60,874 bases of DNA from an uncultured Flavobacteriales bacterium (GTDB lineage Bacteria > Bacteroidota > Bacteroidia > Flavobacteriales_G > Salibacteraceae): positions 1 through 60,874 of the forward strand of contig CAJXZP010000019.1 of assembly GCA_913062955.1 (NCBI GenBank), given 5' to 3'. Of the stretch, positions 1-9,300 are shown piece after piece; within the stretch, counting starts at the first letter, position 1, and every line of letters begins with the position of its first letter. The notes under the pieces were generated by a model, which saw nothing but the letters and a program-made list of their open reading frames with translations, was not told where the DNA came from and did not search any database. The position numbers and the translations under genes are program-made.

Positions 1-1
1 A

Positions 2-655
2 GTCGGGTGTGACTCTATTATAACGCTCGATTTTACTTTGCTTCCAGCAACTTCATTTACGGATGTCATCACCTCTTGTACTCCAATTACTTGGATAGAT
101 GGTATATCGTACAATCAAACCACAAATGGTCCCTCTTTTACTATTCCAAATAATCAAGGCTGTGATAGTATTGTCACCTTAAATTTTACTTTATTAGAAG
201 TAGACACTTCGGTTACTCGAAACTATTTAACGCTAACCGCCCAAGCTACTAGTGCCACCTATCAATGGATGGATTGTGACAATGGAAGTATAGCAGGAGA
301 AACGAGTACGAGTTTTACGGCTACCCAAAATGGTACTTATCAAGTAGAAATCACTCAAAATGGATGTGTGGATACTTCCGCCTGTTTTGCCATTTCGAAC
401 GTTGGAATTGGAGAATCAGAATTGATAGGTGTTTCTTTATTTCCAAATCCAACCAGTGATGTTTTACATATCAATAAAGGAAGTAATGCTTCATTAATAA
501 TTACGATTATGAATAGCACAGGAGCAATAGTTTACCAATCCACTTCAAAAAACCAAATCACCAGTATTAACATGGCTAAAATGGCTACGGGAATATATGT
601 GATTATATTGAAAAATGAATTAGGTAGGAAAGTAGAAAAAGTGGTGAAGAGGTAG
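2..655 (+). CDS. T9SS-secreted repeat adhesin, C-terminal part (5' end outside window)
   Basis: The reading frame is open from base 2, so the gene is cut by the window edge. The first visible codons already encode the end of a repeat module (GCDSIITLDFTL), and one further module follows (TWIDG...GCDSIVTLNFTL). The module is the same as in the adhesins at 6.3, 28.6 and 32.3 kb. An Ig-like segment (YQWMDCDNGS) and a type A sorting domain of about 85 residues (LFPNPTSDVLHI ... KVEKVVKR) complete it. By family knowledge the protein would be exported by Sec, then T9SS, and anchored or released at the cell surface. The substrate is unknown. A strong hairpin terminator follows the stop. The downstream pseudogene at 5.7-6.1 kb carries a decayed copy of this same sorting domain. 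Confidence 0.85.
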   Translation, partial: VGCDSIITLDFTLLPATSFTDVITSCTPITWIDGISYNQTTNGPSFTIPNNQGCDSIVTLNFTLLEVDTSVTRNYLTLTAQATSATYQWMDCDNGSIAGETSTSFTATQNGTYQVEITQNGCVDTSACFAISNVGIGESELIGVSLFPNPTSDVLHINKGSNASLIITIMNSTGAIVYQSTSKNQITSINMAKMATGIYVIILKNELGRKVEKVVKR

Positions 656-679
656 GGCATTCAATTAAATTAGTGCAAG

Positions 680-712
680 GGAGAATGCGTAGTGGTATTC
701 TCCTTTTTTTTT
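680..712 (+). terminator. Rho-independent terminator of the 5' adhesin gene
   Basis: A perfect 7-bp stem (GGAGAAT at 680-686, ATTCTCC at 697-703) with a 10-nt loop is followed by nine T residues. It lies 25 bases after the adhesin stop codon. Confidence 0.85.
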
Positions 713-806
713 GTCAATAAACCGATGAGCTAATAGTTTTTAGATATGTGAATAAGAAACCCATACTACCCACAAAATAAAAGGGTGCTCGGAGCCAAAG
801 AATAAC

Positions 807-847
807 AAAAGAGGCATTAAATCTAATCTAGAAATAATGCCTCTTTT
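807..847. terminator. Bidirectional terminator between adhesin and nrnA-like gene
   Basis: A perfect 13-bp inverted repeat (AAAAGAGGCATTA at 807-819 and its complement at 835-847) has A and T runs at its outer ends, so it can work on both strands. It lies 24 bases beyond the stop of the minus-strand phosphoesterase gene. Confidence 0.8.
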
Positions 848-870
848 AGGTTCAATAATTTAAGTTTCGA

Positions 871-1875
871 TTACAATACCGAAAAATATTGGGGTACCAA
901 GCTCTTGATTTTAGCTAAGGTTTCGGATACCGTTAAATCACTCATTCCTCCCGAAGCATTGGCGTGTCCACCGCCATGAAAGTGTTCAGAAGCCAGCACA
1001 TTCACTGGGTTTTCTTCTCCTTTGGAACGGAAAGATATTTTCATGATCCCATCTCTCTCAGAGAACACAATGGCTGCTTTCATTCCCTTAATAGACAAGG
1101 CTTGGTTGGCCAAGTTGTCGGTATCTCCTTTTTGGTAATCGTATTTTGCTAACTCTTCTTTCGATAATGAAATGACGGATACCATATAGTCTTCCATAAT
1201 CTCCAATTTTTCGCACATCGCATACCCTTGTAAACGTAAACGACTTGCCGTGTTGTTATCACTAAGTACTTCGTGTACTAAATGATGTTCTACACCCGCT
1301 CTAAGTAACTTGGCCAATACTTCGTGTGTTCGTGGTTTTGCCGATGGAAACCGGAAACTACCCGTATCAGTTAAAATACCAAGGTACAATGGTGTTCCAA
1401 TTTTTTGGTCCAGTAAGTCCCCATTCCCCGATTGTTCGATCAACTCTACAATCAACTCGGAGGTAGAGGAAGCAGTAGTTTCAGATACCGTTAAGGTTGG
1501 AAACTCTTCTGGGTTTAAGTGATGGTCAATCATGATTGTTTTGCAAGTTACGGCTTCTAATAAAGCTTGCATCTCCGGCCCAATCCGGTTAGTGGCATTG
1601 TAATCTAAACAAAACACCAAGTCCGCTTCTTGAAACGCAGTCGTCACTTCTTCGGGGTGATCTGTCATTAATCGAAAAGAAGACGTATCTAACCAATACA
1701 AAAAACTAGGGGCTGCATCTGGATGACAAACCGTGGCTGTTTTACCGAGTTTTTCAATAAAATGTAATAACCCTAATGAACTCCCTATGGAATCACCATC
1801 GGCCGATTTATGAGAGGTGATCACGATATGGGAAGCCGCTTTTATTTCCGCAACTATTTGTGTGTATATATTCAT
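871..1875 (-). CDS. nrnA: DHH-family phosphoesterase, NrnA-like (oligoribonuclease / pAp phosphatase)
   Basis: Cytosolic 334-residue DHH/DHHA1 protein. Visible motifs are the metal-binding motif I SHKSADGDS (residues 21-29), the LDYN motif (90-93), the signature IDHH (116-119) and the DHHA1 substrate-binding loop GGGHANASGG (301-310). Proteins of this length and motif set degrade 2-5-nt RNAs to mononucleotides and dephosphorylate 3'-phosphoadenosine 5'-phosphate; the exact substrate range here is inferred. It follows the rapA-like gene on the same strand (101 bp between), so the two may be co-transcribed, although an inverted repeat lies in the gap. The ATG start matches the usual family N-terminus. 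The family is confident, the gene symbol less so. Confidence 0.85.
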   Translation of the reverse strand: MNIYTQIVAEIKAASHIVITSHKSADGDSIGSSLGLLHFIEKLGKTATVCHPDAAPSFLYWLDTSSFRLMTDHPEEVTTAFQEADLVFCLDYNATNRIGPEMQALLEAVTCKTIMIDHHLNPEEFPTLTVSETTASSTSELIVELIEQSGNGDLLDQKIGTPLYLGILTDTGSFRFPSAKPRTHEVLAKLLRAGVEHHLVHEVLSDNNTASRLRLQGYAMCEKLEIMEDYMVSVISLSKEELAKYDYQKGDTDNLANQALSIKGMKAAIVFSERDGIMKISFRSKGEENPVNVLASEHFHGGGHANASGGMSDLTVSETLAKIKSLVPQYFSVL

Positions 1876-1897
1876 GCTAGTTTTTTTCGTGTAAAGT

Positions 1898-1917
1898 CCT
1901 ACTGTAAATTCAGTAGG
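1898..1917. promoter_or_regulatory. Inverted repeat in the nrnA-like leader
   Basis: A perfect 7-bp inverted repeat (CCTACTG, 6-nt spacer, CAGTAGG) lies 23 bases upstream of the nrnA-like start and downstream of the rapA stop. It has no T run on the transcribed strand, so an operator or leader hairpin is more likely than a terminator. The role is unknown. Confidence 0.35.
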
Positions 1918-1976
1918 TGTTTTGTATTTAAATAAGGAGTGGAGGTAAATCCTGTAACCTGTTGTTATGTTGTGTT

Positions 1977-4811
1977 TTATAGCTCTCCTTCCCGGATGAG
2001 TTGAAGGGAGTCTATTCGAATCTGTGCATTTTCAATTAAGGTAGTCAATACCATTTTCTCTTCTATCGCTTTACGAACTTCATCTGGTCGAATACCTTTG
2101 TTTCGTTTGTATAAATACGCTAAACGATCAATTTCATGGTCTAATGTTTGGTTCATTCGTGACAGACCACCATCTATTTTTTCCAGTTTTAGTTGGTCTG
2201 CAATTTCTATAGCCGTCTTAATCATTTCTGGAAAAATGATATCTACCAGTGTTTCATTTTCAATGAGATCATCAATTCTTCCGGGGATCAATTGTTGATG
2301 GAATAAGTCTACTGGATAATTATCGGTCACCTCATCGCCTGTATAGTTTACCACCACACGCAAAGGCGTTCCCGGTAGAAAACGATCAATATTTACGCCT
2401 TTTTTACCGGCTGATTCCAATACAAATAACACTTCTAATAAAATTCCCTTCTTAGCAGTTCCTTTCAAAATACCAAAACTTGCAGCTCCTGTACCTAAAC
2501 TAAGCATCATGTCTAAAGCACCCGTTACCATGGGATGATCCCAACTAATAAAGCTAACATCTTCTCTGCTTAGGGCACGTTTTCGGTCAAATGTTACCGA
2601 TATTCCATCCGCTGGAATAGAAGGAAAAGCCTCTCTATTGGATCCTGCTGGATGCAGCAAATAAGTACGTGGAGCCAAATCTTCCATTTCCACGCCAAAA
2701 TGAGTAAATACTTCGGTCATGTATTGCTCCAATTCTACCTCTTGGTCGGCCGCTTTTATTTGCTCGATTAACTTTTTAGCCACTATAGGTCTAAAGGAGT
2801 TCATTTCGAGTAACCTATCCCGACCCTTGGCTAATTTTTGTTTTAACTCTTTTTGATATTTAGACGTATCGGAAATTAAAGTATCCACCTTCGTATTTTG
2901 GTCCGGGGAGGAAACGGCCAATGTGCTATCTGACAATCGATCGCTAAATAAGTGTGCGATTTGATTTCCACCTTCTATATTCTCTTCAAAAGCATTTAAT
3001 CCCTCGTGGTACCAACGGACCACTATTTCTTGGGGACTCCCTTTCAAGTAAGGCACATGGATTTGAATATCTTTGGATTGCCCAATACGGTCTAAGCGAC
3101 CAATTCGTTGTTCTAATAACTCGGGGTGTAAGGGTAAATCAAACAATACTAAGTGATGGGCAAATTGAAAATTTCGGCCTTCACTACCTATTTCCGAACA
3201 TAACAATATTTGGGCGCCATCTTCTTCGGCAAACCAAGCCGCATTTCGATCCCGTTGTACAATGCTAAGATCTTCATGAAACACACCCACTTTTGAGGTG
3301 CTTCGTTTCTTTAACGCTTTTTCTAAAGCCAATACCTTCGTTTTGCTTTTGCAAATCAAGAGTACTTTGGCCGGGTTCAATTGCGTTAACAGGTCAACTA
3401 ACCAGGTCACGCGTGGGTCTGTCGAAAACCAGAACTGCTGCTTTACTTCTGTACCCAATTGTACTTCGGTGTCACTCGTATATTCCTCCGATAAACGTTG
3501 CATCCATTGCTTTGGCTGGGATGGAGCTTCCAACGCAATAATACGCGCTTTTCGTGTAGGGAAACCGCTCATAGCGGCACGTGTATTTCTAAATACCACA
3601 CGACCCGGGCCATGTTGATCCAATAAATTTTCTATTAATTGGTGGGTTGCCACAGGGTCTTTTTGGTCCATTTTAGAGATCCTACTTTTACCAAATAGGT
3701 TTTCTAATAAAGTAATGTCCTTTTTCTTTAAAGATTTCCCAACTGCCAAATGATCCACAATAGTGGCAATCTCTTTATGATCTTGCGATTCATTAATAAA
3801 TTGATCGTAATCCGCATAGCGGTCTGGATCGAGTAATCTTAAACGGGCAAAATGGCTTTCAACGCCCAATTGCTCTGGAGTAGCGGTTAAAAGTAATAAT
3901 CCTTTCGCTACTTTACTCAACAATTCAATAATGGCATATTCGGGGCTAACTTTCGTTAATGACCATTGCAAATGATGCGCTTCATCCACCACCAGCATAT
4001 CCCAATCGGCCGAAATTGCTTGATGAGCTCGGGTGGGCGAATTGGCTAAGAAGGAAGTACTACAAATAATCAATTGGTCATCTAAAAACGGGTTTCCCTC
4101 TGGAGCACTTTCGTCCAGTGCTGCACATCTTTCTTCATCAAAAATGTGGAACCATAAATTAAAACGCCTCAGCATTTCAACAAACCATTGATGGATTAAT
4201 GAATCTGGTACCACAATTAATACACGAGATACTTGACCACCTGATAACAAACGATGCAAGATTAAACCGGCTTCAATCGTTTTACCCAGTCCTACCTGAT
4301 CGGAGAGTAAAACCCGCGGTGCGTAACGAGAACTGACTTCGTGTGCCACGTATAACTGATGGGGAATAAGATCAATTCGGCCACCTACAAATCCATTGAT
4401 AGGTGATATTCTACGCATATGATCGTATTCCAATGTTTTTCTTCGTAATGAAAACACCTCTGGAGTTTCTACATCCCCCATAAGAAGACGGTCATGAGCG
4501 CCATACTTTGCCGAAACCGCTCCCAAATCGGCCTCCGACAAACTTCCCTTTTTTCCAATATATATAAACAGGTTTCCCTTGTTTTGAACGTGTTCAATAA
4601 CGAATGGGAGGTTATTGATATCTACAATGGTATCGCCCGGTTTAAAAACCACTCTTCGTAATGGTGCACTACCAGTAGCATATAGCCGTGTTTCATTGGA
4701 TGTAGGGAAATGTACCTGGACCCGATTTTTACTCGTTTCCGTAATCACACCCACGCCCAACTCTGGCTCACCCTCACTAGTCCATCTTTGATTTGGATAG
4801 AAATTCTCCAT
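1977..4811 (-). CDS. rapA: RapA-like Swi2/Snf2 ATPase (RNA polymerase-associated)
   Basis: A 944-residue protein, close to the 968 residues of E. coli RapA/HepA. An N-terminal Tudor-like region (residues about 1-110) precedes the Snf2 ATPase. Visible motifs are Walker A VGLGKT (173-178), DEAH (276-279), LLTATPEQLG (motif III region, characteristic of RapA) and the C-terminal helicase motifs GSEGRNFQF and QRIGRLDRIGQ. A long C-terminal domain follows. The known family binds core RNA polymerase and recycles stalled or post-termination complexes using ATP; that role here is by homology. It probably heads a transcription unit with the nrnA-like gene. RapA is best known from Gammaproteobacteria, so its occurrence in this lineage is worth a phylogenetic look. 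Confidence 0.9.
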   Translation of the reverse strand: MENFYPNQRWTSEGEPELGVGVITETSKNRVQVHFPTSNETRLYATGSAPLRRVVFKPGDTIVDINNLPFVIEHVQNKGNLFIYIGKKGSLSEADLGAVSAKYGAHDRLLMGDVETPEVFSLRRKTLEYDHMRRISPINGFVGGRIDLIPHQLYVAHEVSSRYAPRVLLSDQVGLGKTIEAGLILHRLLSGGQVSRVLIVVPDSLIHQWFVEMLRRFNLWFHIFDEERCAALDESAPEGNPFLDDQLIICSTSFLANSPTRAHQAISADWDMLVVDEAHHLQWSLTKVSPEYAIIELLSKVAKGLLLLTATPEQLGVESHFARLRLLDPDRYADYDQFINESQDHKEIATIVDHLAVGKSLKKKDITLLENLFGKSRISKMDQKDPVATHQLIENLLDQHGPGRVVFRNTRAAMSGFPTRKARIIALEAPSQPKQWMQRLSEEYTSDTEVQLGTEVKQQFWFSTDPRVTWLVDLLTQLNPAKVLLICKSKTKVLALEKALKKRSTSKVGVFHEDLSIVQRDRNAAWFAEEDGAQILLCSEIGSEGRNFQFAHHLVLFDLPLHPELLEQRIGRLDRIGQSKDIQIHVPYLKGSPQEIVVRWYHEGLNAFEENIEGGNQIAHLFSDRLSDSTLAVSSPDQNTKVDTLISDTSKYQKELKQKLAKGRDRLLEMNSFRPIVAKKLIEQIKAADQEVELEQYMTEVFTHFGVEMEDLAPRTYLLHPAGSNREAFPSIPADGISVTFDRKRALSREDVSFISWDHPMVTGALDMMLSLGTGAASFGILKGTAKKGILLEVLFVLESAGKKGVNIDRFLPGTPLRVVVNYTGDEVTDNYPVDLFHQQLIPGRIDDLIENETLVDIIFPEMIKTAIEIADQLKLEKIDGGLSRMNQTLDHEIDRLAYLYKRNKGIRPDEVRKAIEEKMVLTTLIENAQIRIDSLQLIREGEL

Positions 4812-5200
4812 ATTATCCGCTGTTTTACCTTCTGATTTTAACCTCTAGAAAGCCTCTTTTTATGAGGCGCAAGGTCTTCCATTTTTACGGCATCACCAAG
4901 AGCGGGAGATTTTAATTTTTTTAGGGTAATGCTCGAAAGAAACCGTTTAATCAAATAGGCATAGCGCTACTTTTATTGAAAGGTGGATGCGACAATTCTA
5001 GGTGCTCATTAGGTATCTGTTCCTGTTTTTTGGTAAATTGCGTATTGCGATCTAATCTTCCGTATATCTATCCGTTACGCAGGGTTAGGAAATGGTAAAC
5101 GGGTGGTGAAAATAGGAGGAATGCATAAAGTGAAAAAGGGTGCTAGGGGATAGGGTTTGAATGAATACTTCCTAAAGCATCAATTGAAAAATAAGAACCA
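4812..5200. other. 389-bp intergenic region upstream of rapA and the GNAT gene
   Basis: This is the divergent spacer between rapA (minus) and the GNAT gene (plus). It holds a short hairpin (GCCTC/GAGGC around 4850-4866) but no TAnnTTTG box, RNA gene or credible ORF that I can see. Promoters for both flanking genes should lie here but were not recognised. Confidence 0.4.
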
Positions 5201-5656
5201 ATGAACTTTAGAAAAGCGACAGAAAATGATATTTCAGCCATTGTAGAAATGATTGCGGATGATGAACTCGGTGAAAAAAGGGAAAATTATCAATATCCTT
5301 TACCGATGGAGTATCTAAAAGCATTTGAAAAAATAGATGCCGATGAAAATCAAGAATTAATGGTGGTCGAAAACGAAAACGCTGAAATTATTGGAACTTT
5401 ACAATTGTCATTTATCCAATACCTGACGTATCGAGGTGGTATTAGAGCACAAATAGAAGCCGTACGAATAAGAAAGGACCAACGAGGACTTGGGACGGGA
5501 AAAGCGATGTTTACATGGGCGATCCAAAGAGCGAAAGAACGAAAGGCTCATTTGTTACAATTAACCACGGATAAAAAAAGACCAAAGGCCCTTCAGTTTT
5601 ACCAAGATCTCGGATTCAAAGCCACGCATGAAGGAATGAAAATACACTTGGATTAA
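5201..5656 (+). CDS. GNAT-family N-acetyltransferase
   Basis: A 151-residue single-domain GNAT fold protein. The acetyl-CoA pyrophosphate-binding loop is visible as QRGLGTG (residues 94-100), followed by the C-terminal YQDLGF segment typical of the last strands. It would transfer acetyl from acetyl-CoA to an unknown amine. It stands alone between a long untranslated region and a pseudogene, and is isolated from any pathway genes. The ATG start gives the usual N-terminus (MNFRKATENDI). Confidence 0.85.
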   Translation: MNFRKATENDISAIVEMIADDELGEKRENYQYPLPMEYLKAFEKIDADENQELMVVENENAEIIGTLQLSFIQYLTYRGGIRAQIEAVRIRKDQRGLGTGKAMFTWAIQRAKERKAHLLQLTTDKKRPKALQFYQDLGFKATHEGMKIHLD

Positions 5657-5692
5657 AAAAATACCGTTTCCGATATTGTAGGTATAATACAT

Positions 5693-6118
5693 CTACCCAA
5701 CAATTTCCGATGCATCGTTACGTAAGCAATGGCCCATTTAATTTGTGTTTAACCATTGATGATGGCAATGGATGTGTAGATACCTATTGTGATTCTATTT
5801 CTAGCCAAGGGATTTGGTTTAGAACCTCTGGATTTGATCTACATGTGGAAGGGGCGGAACCGAACGGAATCGTTACTGTCAATCCTTCGAACAACATCCA
5901 TAATTTACACCAATCCAATTAGTGATTTTATAAACATCGATAAAGGAAGCAATACTTCTTTAGAAATTACCGTACTCAATAGCGATGGAGCAATCGCTCA
6001 TCTATCTAATTCAAAAGATCAAATCTCTATCATAAACATGGCTAAAATGGCCTCTGGTATCTATATAGTTACTTTGAAAAATGAATGGGGTGTTGAAGGT
6101 AACAAAAGTGATGAATAG
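5693..6118 (+). pseudogene. Chimeric remnant of T9SS adhesin genes (PKD end plus sorting domain)
   Basis: There is no start or signal peptide. Bases 5724-5864 are identical over 141 bp to 10684-10824 in the downstream adhesin, encoding the end of its second PKD domain. After that the homology switches to the type A sorting domain of the adhesin at the left edge (NPISDFINIDKGSN...KMASGIYIVTLKNEWG). The two parts are in different frames: the first ends at TAG around 5920 and the second reads from frame 2. The tail departs from the expected KVEKVVKR ending, suggesting a second indel. I read it as a recombination product between two adhesin genes that no longer codes for a protein. Confidence 0.8.
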
Positions 6119-6322
6119 GTAAGTTGTTTGCTTGATCTCCTGCTGATGGATTGGGTGAGATATAAGTTTCAAATCTAAATTTACTAATTCACAAATGTTT
6201 TAATAGTTATTTGTAACACTTTAGTGTAGAGAATATTAAATAAAATAATGTATCATTGTTGTTCAAAATACTTTGTCTCCTTTTTTAAATATTTAGAACT
6301 CTATTTAGTCCAATACTACCTT

Positions 6323-9300
6323 ATGAAAAAAATACTACTCTTTATTCTGCTTATAGCAAGCTTTTCTTCACAAGCACAAACAACCCATACAGTTACCAAT
6401 ACCAACGATGCGGGGGTTGGGTCCTTAAGAGCAGCAGCAGATAGTACGGTAGCAGGAGATACCATTCGTTTTGCATCTTCTTTAATTGCATCTGGATCTG
6501 ATTCTATTGTTTTAACCACTGGCGAAATTTCCTTTGGTAACAAAGGAATTACCATAAAAGGAGTCTACAACATTACAGATACTTTATTTATATCTGGAAA
6601 CAATAACTCACGGATCTTTTCATTTGATGAAGCAGGTAGAGTTAGTTTGGACTCTTTAGTGTTGATTAATGGCAACGGATTAGGAATTAATTCTTCAAGT
6701 AAGCAAGGGGGAGCAATTTACATTAGGAATTGTACTGATACTTTATTTGTGGTAAATTCTACCATATCAGGAAATTCTATTATACCCGTAAACTCTAATA
6801 CATCAGGAGGTTGGGGAGATGATGGGGGAGGAATTTATTCTTTTAACTCACCTTTAAGTCTAATAAATTCTACGATATCAGGAAATACAGCTCGTGGGGG
6901 TGGGGGGATTTTCTCTACTTCTTCTGTTAGTATCACCAATTCAAACATATTAGGAAATTCAGCTTTTACAGGTGGCGGGGTTTGTTCTATTATATCACCT
7001 ATAAGGATTCTAAACTCTACGATATCAGGAAATACAGCGACTATGTCTGGTGGGGGAATTCATTCTTCTTCTGTTAGCATAACAAACTCAACCATATCAG
7101 GTAATTCTGCTTATGCAGGTGGGGGGATTTGTTCCGATCCTTCTTATTTTTCTGATTCTTGCTCTATCATGATATTGAGTTCAACGATATCCGGAAATTC
7201 GGCTTATTCGACTTCAGGTGGGGGTATTTATTCTAGTTCTTTTGTTTATTCTTCTATTATGGTAAAAAGCTCTACAATATCTGGAAATACAGCTATTAAT
7301 GCAGGTGGGGGGATTTTTTCTTTTTCTTCTTTGTTTTCTTCTGTTAGCATAATAAATTCAAGTATACTAGGAAATTCACTTTCTGCTCATTATTCCACTG
7401 GGGGAGGGATTTGTTCTCAATCTGCTCCTACAGCTTCATCTCCATCTTCGTCTTCTTATTCTTCCTTGGTGAGCATTATAAACACTACCATTTCAGGAAA
7501 TTCAGCTTTTGATGGCGGAGGAGTTTATTCTTTTTCCAAATCTCATTCTTTTTCGTTCCCATCATCATCTTCTTCTTCTTCTTCTGTAAGTATAACCAGT
7601 TCTACCATATCAGGAAATACAGCAATACGAACAGGTGGGGGGATTTATTGTTATTCTATTACTGGTTCGTCTTCTTTTCCTGTTTCTTCTTCTGTGAATG
7701 TCACAAATTCTACGGTATCAGGAAATACTGCTTCTATCACAGGCGGGGGTGTTATGTCATATTGCATTCTTCCTGCTTCTAATCTTAATTCATCTGCTAC
7801 AGTTATGGTCACAAATTCTACTATAGCAGGAAATATTGCTTCTCTTGGCGAGGGGATTTACTGTCAATCCTACGGTACTTCTATTTCTCAATCATTCGGT
7901 CTACCTAATTCTTCTGTCATAACTATTACGAGTAGTATCGTGACAGAAAATGGGAGTAACGGTAGTGGAATATTTAGTAGTCATCCACCCACAATTACCT
8001 CAAATGGATACAATATTTTTAGTGATATACCCACGGGGGTTATAGGGACTGATAGTACAAACATAACAACTGCACAACTAAATTTACAAGTGTTAGCATT
8101 TAATGGGGGCTCTACTCAGACTATGCTGCCAGCTGTGGGGAGTATTGCCTTAGATCATGGGAATCCAAATGATAGCTCTGATGCACAAAATGCTCCCATT
8201 GTAGGAACAAGAAATGTGGGGGCTGCAGAAAGTTGTTATGCATCGCCATCTTCCATTAACGTAACTGAATGTTCTTTTTATACCGTCCCAAGTGGTAATT
8301 TATCATACACTCAAAGTGGTATATACAAAGATACCATTATAACTACCTGTGGAGCAGACAGTGTGATCACAATTAATTTAACCATTAATTCAACAACTTC
8401 TATTATTACAGAAATGGCTTGCGATAGCTATACCTCACCGAGTGGAAACTACGTTTGGACGAGTTCAAATACATATAAGGATACGATACCAAATGCAGTG
8501 AATTGTGATTCTATTATCACGATTAATTTAATTATTAATTCGACAACTGCTATTATTACAGAAACCGCTTGCAATAGTTATACTTCACCGAGTGGTAATT
8601 ATATTTGGACGAGTTCCAATACGTATATGGATACGATTCCCAATGCATCGAATTGTGATTCTATCATCACAATAATTTTGACAGTGAATTATCCATCAAC
8701 TGCCACTGTTACAGTAACCGCTTGTGATAGCTATACATCGCCTAGTGGAAATTATGTTTGGACGAGTTCCAATACGTATATGGATACCATCCCAAATGCA
8801 GCGAATTGTGATTCCATTATCACCATTAATTTGACTATTAAGAACTTCACAACTTCTACTATTAATGAAACAGCATGTAATAGCTATACATCCCCGAGTG
8901 GAAATTATGTTTGGACCAGTTCTAATACCTATTTAGATACCATCCCAAATGCAGCGAATTGTGACTCCATTCTCATCATTAATTTAATAATTAATAATAG
9001 CTCTCAAAGTACGGATATACTAACCGCTTGTGATTCCTTATTATGGATAGATGGCGTAACGTATACGGCAAGTAATAATACCGCTACGTATACATTAACA
9101 AACACTTTAGGTTGTGATAGTGTAGTGACCCTGGATTTAACCATCCATAACTCCTCTACCGGAACGGATGTATTGACCGCTTGTGATTCCGTAATATGGA
9201 TAGATGGCGTAACGTATACGGCAAGTAATAATACCGCTACGTATACATTAACTAACACTTTAGGTTGTGACAGTGTGGTTACTCTAGATTTAACGATTAC

